Shown here: positions 5,681 through 10,690 of the stretch, piece by piece
Layout of the letters: the number at the start of each line of letters is the position of its first letter
Position numbering within the stretch: the first letter of the stretch is position 1
Origin: Coriobacteriaceae bacterium AM48-5
GTDB lineage: Bacteria; Actinomycetota; Coriobacteriia; Coriobacteriales; Coriobacteriaceae
Assembly (NCBI GenBank): GCA_027669525.1
Contig: JAQEDJ010000056.1
Span: 1 to 10,690, forward strand
Reading direction: 5' to 3'
Length of the DNA stretch: 10,690 nucleotides
Program-made: the position numbers and the translations under genes
The notes under the pieces: generated by a model
The model's input: only the letters and a program-made list of their open reading frames with translations
What the model was told of the DNA's origin: nothing
Database searches by the model: none

Positions 5681-7191
5681 ATGTCCCAGAAGTTGACTCG
5701 GGTGATTGTTACTACCGATATGGAAGTCGACGATATGAACTCGCTCGTTCATTTGGCTCTGTATCTTAATTTGCTTGATGTTGAGGCTGTGGTGTATACG
5801 GCTTCGCAGTATCACTTTCTTGGGGATGGGGTTCATACGCTCGGCGAGGTGAATTCGCATTGGCGGACCAAAGGGCGGCGCTCTTATGAGTGGGCTGTTG
5901 TGCCTCATGAGCCCGATCCGCTAGCCGGCGAGCTTCGTGAGTATCGGCCGTTTCCCGAGCATTGGATTGAGAGTCTCTGGAGTAATGAATATGCCCAGGC
6001 TTGGCCGCAGTTGCAAGCAAATGCCGCCGCTGCCGGTGAGCCGCCGTTTCCCACGCCCGCCCAGATGATCGAGCGCACCTTTGTGGGAAATGTTGCCTTT
6101 GAGGGTGATGTGACTGAGGAAACTGAGGGGTCTCGCGTAATTGCGCTGGCGATTCTGGATGATGATCCGCGTACGTTATGGCTGCTCAGCTGGGGTGGTA
6201 TGAATACGATCGTTCGCGCCCTCATGAGTATTGCCGAGCGCTATCGCGCCACGCCCGAGTGGCCCGCCGTACAGCAGCGGGTCTATCAGAAGGTGCGCGT
6301 GATGGGCGTTGCCGATGGTGTGGGGCAGGATAAATCGTGGCTCGACCATGGGCGCGAGCTCTTTCCCGAGCTCATCTTTTGGCGTACGCCTATATGTATG
6401 GCAACTATTTCGACGCCAAAACAGCTCAGCCCGATACGCTGCCGCTGTTTAAGGCTCCTTGGCCCGAGCAGAATCTCACGCAGGGCAACGGCCCCCTCAT
6501 GGCGCGCTATATGTTCTATGGCGATGGTAAGGTCTACGAAAACGAGCCCGAGCGCTTTCAGTTTGGCAAGCATGCCCGTCTGGATTGGGGCCTGGAAGGC
6601 ATGCCCGCGGTGCAGTTTGAGCGCGGCGATTTTATGGCCGAAGGCGACAGCATGACCTATATTCCGCTGCTGCCGTTTGGCCTGCGCGGTATTGACGACC
6701 GCGACTTCGATACGCTACTCGGCCGCATGTTTCTTGATGGACACCCCGATGCGAAGGCGCCCGCCGATTTTGCCTCCATCAGCACGCCCGCAGACGACAA
6801 TCTCAATCCCTACCTGCGTGCCTATCAGGAAGACTTTGCCGCCCGCGCGCAATGGTGTGCCCATGATCCGGCAGCCTGCTCGCATCCGGCGCATGTTGTC
6901 GAGGTCACGGCCGACCGCAGCGCCGCAGCCGGCGAGCGCATCGACCTTGCGGCGACCATCGTCGACCCCGACGGCAGGGGCTTCGATGCGCATTGGGATG
7001 TCGCCGTAGACCCGTCGAGCTATGCAGGCGTCCAGGATCTGTCGCTATGGCAAGAATGCACGGAGGATGCCACTTTCATCGTGCCCGCCGACGCACGACC
7101 CGGCGACCGCTTTGTGCTCACCCTCACCGTGCAGACGCGCGCCGAGTGCTCCTGCACCCGCTACACCCAGGTCGCCGTGACTGTGGCATAG
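5681..7191 (+). pseudogene. Sde182-like (DUF1593) nucleoside-hydrolase-fold protein, split by a one-base frameshift
   Basis: Two overlapping frames together give one protein of about 503 residues. The first starts at ATG 5681 (GGAG 8 bases upstream) and carries VTTDMEVDDMNS, the acidic metal-site motif of the nucleoside-hydrolase fold, and WGGMNT (171-176), both typical of DUF1593. It loses homology after ELIF at about 6379. The second frame picks up at AYAYMYGNYFDAK from 6382 and runs to TAG 7189-7191, including a C-terminal beta domain (about 6890-7188) like that of cellulose-binding Sde182. Adding one T to the TTTT at 6377-6380 restores a continuous IFLAYAYMYG. Either the gene is broken, the sequence has a homopolymer error, or frameshifting occurs; no classic slippery heptamer is present. 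No signal peptide is seen. Related proteins are linked to carbohydrate use, but the reaction is not established. The first 350 or so bases use many T-ending codons, unlike neighbouring genes. Confidence 0.8.
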
Positions 7192-7218
7192 CAAGGGCGA
7201 CGCCACATTCGACAAAGA

Positions 7219-7257
7219 GTGTCCCCAGGCGCCAAACGAGCGGGGATTTTTGGACAC
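7219..7257 (+). terminator. Candidate terminator after the Sde182-like gene
   Basis: CCC at 7224-7226 and CGC at 7230-7232 can pair with GCGGGG at 7240-7245, followed by ATTTTT (7246-7251). An outer GTGTCC (7219-7224) / GGACAC (7252-7257) dyad gives an alternative fold. The T-tract supports termination of plus-strand transcripts about 30 bases after the stop; the stem is modest. It could also be a third member of the palindrome array. Confidence 0.35.
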
Positions 7258-7266
7258 CCAAATGAC

Positions 7267-7330
7267 GAGAGTGGATAATCTCCCACTTTGAGCCTGCACA
7301 CAGGCCAAAAACGGGAGATTATCCACTCTC
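7267..7330. repeat. Hairpin with perfect 18-bp arms
   Basis: GAGAGTGGATAATCTCCC at 7267-7284 is exactly complementary to 7313-7330. The 28-base loop contains its own 5-bp stem, 7292-7296 with 7301-7305. There is no T-tract beyond the stem on either strand. It sits 10 bases from the next large palindrome, suggesting tandem REP-like units. Confidence 0.85.
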
Positions 7331-7340
7331 ATTCTGCGGG

Positions 7341-7402
7341 TACTCATTGGGGACGTACTTAAATGAGTAGTTTCACTCATTTAAGTACGTCCCCAATGAC
7401 TA
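7341..7402. repeat. Hairpin with perfect 25-bp arms
   Basis: Bases 7344-7368 are exactly complementary to 7375-7399 around a 6-base loop (AGTTTC); two further pairs form beyond one mismatch, to 7341 and 7402. The arms contain GGGGAC/GTCCCC. Bases 7338-7351, read on the minus strand, are identical for 14 bases to 513-526 next to the IS110 end. A REP-like element of the kind mobilised by RAYT (IS200-like Y1) transposases is inferred; no such transposase is in the window. Confidence 0.88.
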
Positions 7403-7523
7403 GTCAAAAATGGGCCATGTGTCCCAGTTGTGGAGACTCGTTGAGCCGTCTGGGTATCGTGAAAGGCTGCGCACTCCCCCATCATCAAAAGTGACACACG
7501 CTACCAGTTGATGGGAGGCAGCC

Positions 7524-8261
7524 ATGGGCTTCTTTGACAAGATGTTCGAGAAGAAAGAGTGCGCGATTTGCGGTACCGAGCTGGGACTTCTAGGTAAGAC
7601 AAAAATCAATGAAGGCTACCTGTGCAAAGAGTGCGCCGGCAAGCTCTCCCCCTACTTTCACGGCTATCGCTCCAGCACCGCGGACGATATCCGCGAGCAG
7701 CTCGCCTACCGCGAGGCCAACGCCGAGCGCCTGGCGTCGTTCAACCCCACGCGCACGCTTTCTGCCGGGCGCACCAATATTATGCTCGATGAGGACGCGG
7801 GCCTGCTGATCATCACCTCGCAGAGCCGCTGGCGCGACGCCAATCCCGACATCATCGAGTTCTCGCAGGTACTCGGCTGCGATATGGATATCGACGAGCA
7901 TCGCACCGAAATCTATCGCGAGACTAAGGACGGCGAGCGCGAGAGCTACAACCCGCCGCGCTACGACCTGGATTACGACTTTAATCTGACCATCCACGTC
8001 AACACGCCGTACTTTACCGAGATCAACCTACGCGTAAACGACTCCACCATCGATCAGCGCGGCTCCATCGAATACCGCGAGGCCAAGCGCCAGGCAACCG
8101 AGGTGCGCGACGCGCTGGTGCAGCTGCGCCAGGAGACGCGCGATAGCGCCGTGGCCGCCAAGGCCCCCAAGACCGCGGTGACCTGCCCCTTCTGCGGAGC
8201 CACCACCATTCCCGATGCCAGTGGGCGCTGCGAATACTGCGGCGGCGCCATCGGCGCATAG
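7524..8261 (+). CDS. DUF4428-type protein with N- and C-terminal zinc ribbons
   Basis: A 245-residue soluble protein. Residues 13-37 form a DUF4428-like zinc site (C13, C16, C34, C37) following the opening MGFFDKMF. Residues 220-240 form a second four-cysteine ribbon (C221, C224, C236, C239) ending CEYCGGAIGA. The middle (about 75-180) has alternating beta-strand-like segments, followed by a charged helical stretch (183-210). No membrane segment or signal peptide is seen. GGAGG lies 5 bases before the ATG. The gene begins a tight operon with a second zinc-ribbon protein (24-base gap) and an SPFH protein. Its molecular role is unknown; zinc-dependent protein or membrane-complex interaction is inferred. 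The reading frame and metal sites are clear. Confidence 0.85.
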   Translation: MGFFDKMFEKKECAICGTELGLLGKTKINEGYLCKECAGKLSPYFHGYRSSTADDIREQLAYREANAERLASFNPTRTLSAGRTNIMLDEDAGLLIITSQSRWRDANPDIIEFSQVLGCDMDIDEHRTEIYRETKDGERESYNPPRYDLDYDFNLTIHVNTPYFTEINLRVNDSTIDQRGSIEYREAKRQATEVRDALVQLRQETRDSAVAAKAPKTAVTCPFCGATTIPDASGRCEYCGGAIGA

Positions 8262-8285
8262 TCTCCGGCACGGAAAGGACCGATC

Positions 8286-9608
8286 ATGGCCTTCGAGAGC
8301 GTTAACTATCAGTGCCCTGCCTGCGGTGGTCCCCTGCATTTTGCCAGCGCCGAGCAAAAGCTCGTCTGCGACTACTGTGACTCACGCTTTGAAGTCGAAG
8401 AAGTCGAGGCCCTCTATCGCGAGCGCCAGGACAAGGCCGACGCCAAAGCCGATGCGGCAGCCGCAACGCCCAAGCCCGTCGCCGACGACGCGGTGCAGGA
8501 GCTCGCCCAAAACGCCGGCTACATCTGCTCGTCGTGCGGCGCCGAGCTCGTGTCCGACGGCACCGTCGCCGTCACCACCTGCCCGTACTGCGGTAACTCC
8601 GCCGTGGTGCCCGGCCAGCTCTCTGGCGACTTCTCGCCCGACCTGGTGATTCCGTTTAAGCTCGGGCGCGACGATGTCACGGCCGCACTCAAGGAACACT
8701 ATAAGGGCAAGATCTTGCTGCCCAAGAGCTTTGTCACCGGCAACCACATCGACGAGGTCCAAGGTGTCTACGTGCCGTTTTGGCTCTACAGCGCCCGCGT
8801 TGACGGCGAAGTGTATTTTGACGCGACCAACGAGACCGTGACCGAGGAATCCGATCGCACCGTCACGACCACCGACCACTACGATGCCTATCGCAAGGGC
8901 AATATCTCGTTTAAGCGCGTGCCCGTCGACGGATCGTCCAAGATGCCCGACGGCCACATGGACGCCATCGAGCCGTTTGACTACGACGCGTTGCGCCCGT
9001 TCTCGGTCGCCTATATGCCCGGCTACATCGCCAACCGTTACGATGAGGATTGCGAGACGTGCAAGGCGCGCGCCGAGCGCCGCATGGAAGAAAGCACGAT
9101 CTCGGCCCTGCGCGAGACCGTCGTCGACGAATACGACGATGCCACGGTCGAAAGCAAGCAGCTCGACTACACCTGGGAAGACAGCGACTACGCCCTGTTC
9201 CCCGTCTGGATGCTCTCCACCTCGTGGAACGGCAAGAGCTACCTGTTTGCCATGAACGGCCAGACCGGCCGCTTGGTCGGCGAGCTCCCCTGCTCCAAGC
9301 CCAAGCTCGCTATTGCCTCGGTGCTGTTCTTTGTGATCGGATTTATCCTCTCCCAGGTTCTCTTTATGGGGGAATACGCCTTAGATCCAGATTACCTCAC
9401 CTTCGATGTCGAGGGCATTCTCATCAACATCATCGCGCCGCTGATCATCGTAATTATCGGAGACGTGCTACTGGTAGGCCAGCTCAAGACGGCCAACGAG
9501 GCCGCCCACGCCGACGAGTACTGCGGCGAGCTCGACCTGACCGAGAAGCACGACACCTTCAGCCACACCGAGACCACCGTTGTCATGAAAGACGACAAGG
9601 ACGACTAA
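8286..9608 (+). CDS. Membrane-anchored protein with two N-terminal zinc ribbons (TFIIB-type)
   Basis: A 440-residue protein. Ribbon 1 uses C10, C13, C28 and C31 (YQCPACGGPL...VCDYCDS); ribbon 2 uses C81, C84, C99 and C102 (ICSSCGAEL...CPYCGN). An Ala/Lys/Asp-rich linker (about 48-70) separates them. Residues 118-335 form a large domain with YVPFWLYSA (162-170) and FPVWMLS (305-311), typical of proteins annotated as TFIIB-type zinc ribbon-containing. Two hydrophobic segments follow (about 341-360 and 376-398), then an acidic tail. The ribbons and main domain thus probably face one side of the membrane, most likely the cytoplasm. AAGGA lies 7 bases before the ATG. The ribbon name reflects fold similarity; a role in transcription is not implied. 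Partner of the flanking DUF4428 and SPFH genes by operon context. Confidence 0.85.
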   Translation: MAFESVNYQCPACGGPLHFASAEQKLVCDYCDSRFEVEEVEALYRERQDKADAKADAAAATPKPVADDAVQELAQNAGYICSSCGAELVSDGTVAVTTCPYCGNSAVVPGQLSGDFSPDLVIPFKLGRDDVTAALKEHYKGKILLPKSFVTGNHIDEVQGVYVPFWLYSARVDGEVYFDATNETVTEESDRTVTTTDHYDAYRKGNISFKRVPVDGSSKMPDGHMDAIEPFDYDALRPFSVAYMPGYIANRYDEDCETCKARAERRMEESTISALRETVVDEYDDATVESKQLDYTWEDSDYALFPVWMLSTSWNGKSYLFAMNGQTGRLVGELPCSKPKLAIASVLFFVIGFILSQVLFMGEYALDPDYLTFDVEGILINIIAPLIIVIIGDVLLVGQLKTANEAAHADEYCGELDLTEKHDTFSHTETTVVMKDDKDD

Positions 9609-9656
9609 CCATCCTGACCAATACCACCCGGCCTTTGACGAGAAAGGAAGATCACC

Positions 9657-10690
9657 ATGGGACTCTTGAAAGCTGGATTGGGGGCTGCCGGCGGCGTCAT
9701 GGCCGACCAGTGGAAGGAATTTATCTACTGCGAATCGATGCCTGCTGACGTCTTGGCCTGCAAGGGCAGCAAGCGCACCGGTGGCCGCAGCTCCAACACG
9801 CGCGGCGAGGACAACGTCATCTCCAACGGCTCCGTCATCGCCGTCAACGACGGCCAAGGCATGCTCGTGGTACAAAACGGCAAGATCATCGAAGTCGCGC
9901 TGGAGCCCGGTGAGTTCGTCTTCGATACCGGCAGCGAGCCGAGCGTCTTTAGCGGCAACCTGGGCGATTCCATCAAGGAAACCTTCGCCAATATCGGCAG
10001 CCGTTTTACCTTTGGCGGCGACGCGGGCAAGGACCAGCGCGTCTACTTCATCAACACCAAGGAGATCATCGGCAACAAGTACGGCACCGCCTCGCCCGTG
10101 CCCTTCCGCGTGGTCGACAACAACATCGGCCTGGACGTCGACATCTCCGTGCGCTGCAACGGCGAGTACTCGTACCGCATCACCAACCCGCTGCTGTTCT
10201 ACACCAACGTGTGCGGCAACGTGACCGATAGCTACACGCGCGACAAAATCGACAGCCAGCTTAAGTCCGAGCTGCTCACCGCCCTGCAGCCCGCCTTTGC
10301 CAAGATCTCGGAAATGGGCATCCGCTACAGCGCCATCCCCGGCCACACCACCGAGCTCGCCCGCGCGCTCAACGAGGTCCTCTCTGCCGATTGGCGTGAT
10401 CTGCGCGGCGTCGAGATCGTGAGCTTTGGCGTCAACTCCATCGCCGCCTCGCAAGAGGACGAGCAGATGATCAAGGACCTGCAGAAAGCCGCGGTCATGC
10501 GCGATCCCACCATGGCAGCCGCCAACATCGCCAGCGCCCAGAGCGACGCAATGCGCGCGGCAGCCGCCAACCCCAACGGCGCGATGGCAGGCTTTATGGG
10601 CATGGGCATGGCGGGCGGCATGGGCGGCATGAACGCCAGTCAACTGTTCGCCGCCGGCCAGGCACAGCAGCAGGCCGCCCGCAGCCGGCG
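9657..10690 (+). CDS. SPFH-domain protein, virion-core-protein-like (3' end outside window)
   Basis: The frame starts at ATG 9657, with AAAGGAAG ending 6 bases upstream, and stays open for 344 codons to the window edge. Residues 1-20 (MGLLKAGLGAAGGVMADQWK) lead into FIYCESMPADVLACKG and an SPFH/band-7-like domain to about residue 265, ending in GVEIVSFGVNSIAAS. A helical segment (266-305) and a Met/Gly/Ala/Gln-rich region (308-341) follow. Relatives of this YdjI/virion-core-like group often end in a zinc ribbon, which would lie beyond the window. SPFH proteins commonly assemble into membrane-associated oligomers. It is third in the operon, 48 bases after the membrane zinc-ribbon gene. The family call is firm; cellular role and relation to phage or stress are not established. 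Confidence 0.85.
   Translation, partial: MGLLKAGLGAAGGVMADQWKEFIYCESMPADVLACKGSKRTGGRSSNTRGEDNVISNGSVIAVNDGQGMLVVQNGKIIEVALEPGEFVFDTGSEPSVFSGNLGDSIKETFANIGSRFTFGGDAGKDQRVYFINTKEIIGNKYGTASPVPFRVVDNNIGLDVDISVRCNGEYSYRITNPLLFYTNVCGNVTDSYTRDKIDSQLKSELLTALQPAFAKISEMGIRYSAIPGHTTELARALNEVLSADWRDLRGVEIVSFGVNSIAASQEDEQMIKDLQKAAVMRDPTMAAANIASAQSDAMRAAAANPNGAMAGFMGMGMAGGMGGMNASQLFAAGQAQQQAARSR

Larger units (their letters stand above)
7192..7523. other. Palindrome-rich intergenic stretch
   Basis: These 332 bases contain no convincing gene. In order they hold a candidate terminator (7219-7257), an 18-bp-arm hairpin (7267-7330) and a 25-bp-arm hairpin (7341-7402). The remaining 120 bases lead into the zinc-ribbon operon and presumably hold its promoter, which could not be identified with confidence. 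Confidence 0.7.

Noticed and set aside
6374..6388. Programmed -1 frameshift site
   Set aside because: The local sequence ATCTTTTGG does not fit the X XXY YYZ heptamer, and no obvious downstream stimulatory structure was seen. A lost T is simpler.
7267..7402. CRISPR array
   Set aside because: The repeats are palindromic arms of two different hairpins, not regularly spaced direct repeats with unique spacers.
9468..10643. Minus-strand open frame (391 codons) opposite the SPFH gene
   Set aside because: Its low-complexity Ala/Val/Asp/His-rich sequence is typical of a GC shadow. The plus strand has a ribosome site and a clear SPFH protein.

Overview
The window looks like a chromosomal stretch from a high-GC Gram-positive gut bacterium, most likely a coriobacterium such as Collinsella. 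This is inferred from the GC-rich, mostly C/G-ending codons, a PTS sugar transporter beside intracellular carbohydrate enzymes, and an IS110-type element. No rRNA or tRNA is present to confirm it.

Layout. Bases 1-629 hold the 3' part of an IS110-family transposase whose reading frame runs on into flanking palindromic DNA. Bases 647-3593 (minus strand) carry a two-gene transcription unit: a beta-glucoside-type PTS EIIBC permease followed by a DUF4038/GH140-like TIM-barrel glycosidase. Bases 3594-4081 are an AT-rich divergent control region with three TAAACA/TGTTTA palindromes and a spaced 16-bp repeat. On the plus strand follow a predicted serine esterase with an N-terminal Ig-like domain (4082-5419), a 122-bp near-continuous palindrome, and a Sde182-like (DUF1593) nucleoside-hydrolase-fold gene (5681-7191) split by a one-base frameshift. 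Bases 7192-7523 are a palindrome-rich intergenic stretch with two strong hairpins. Bases 7524-10690 hold a compact plus-strand operon: a DUF4428 double zinc-ribbon protein, a membrane-anchored double zinc-ribbon protein, and an SPFH-domain protein cut by the window end.

How the genes may work together. The permease would import and phosphorylate a sugar or small glycoside. The glycosidase, esterase and Sde182-like protein lack visible signal peptides, so they would process an imported, perhaps acylated, glycoside in the cytoplasm. The substrate cannot be read from sequence. The zinc-ribbon/SPFH operon is separate; its gene set is conserved as a neighbourhood in many Gram-positive bacteria but poorly understood, and membrane-associated assembly is the best inference.

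The most notable non-coding signal is a set of long perfect palindromes (5431-5552, 7267-7330, 7341-7402), two of them carrying GGGGAC/GTCCCC. One shares an exact 14-mer with the flank of the IS110 element, suggesting a REP-like repeat family that may also serve as the IS target.
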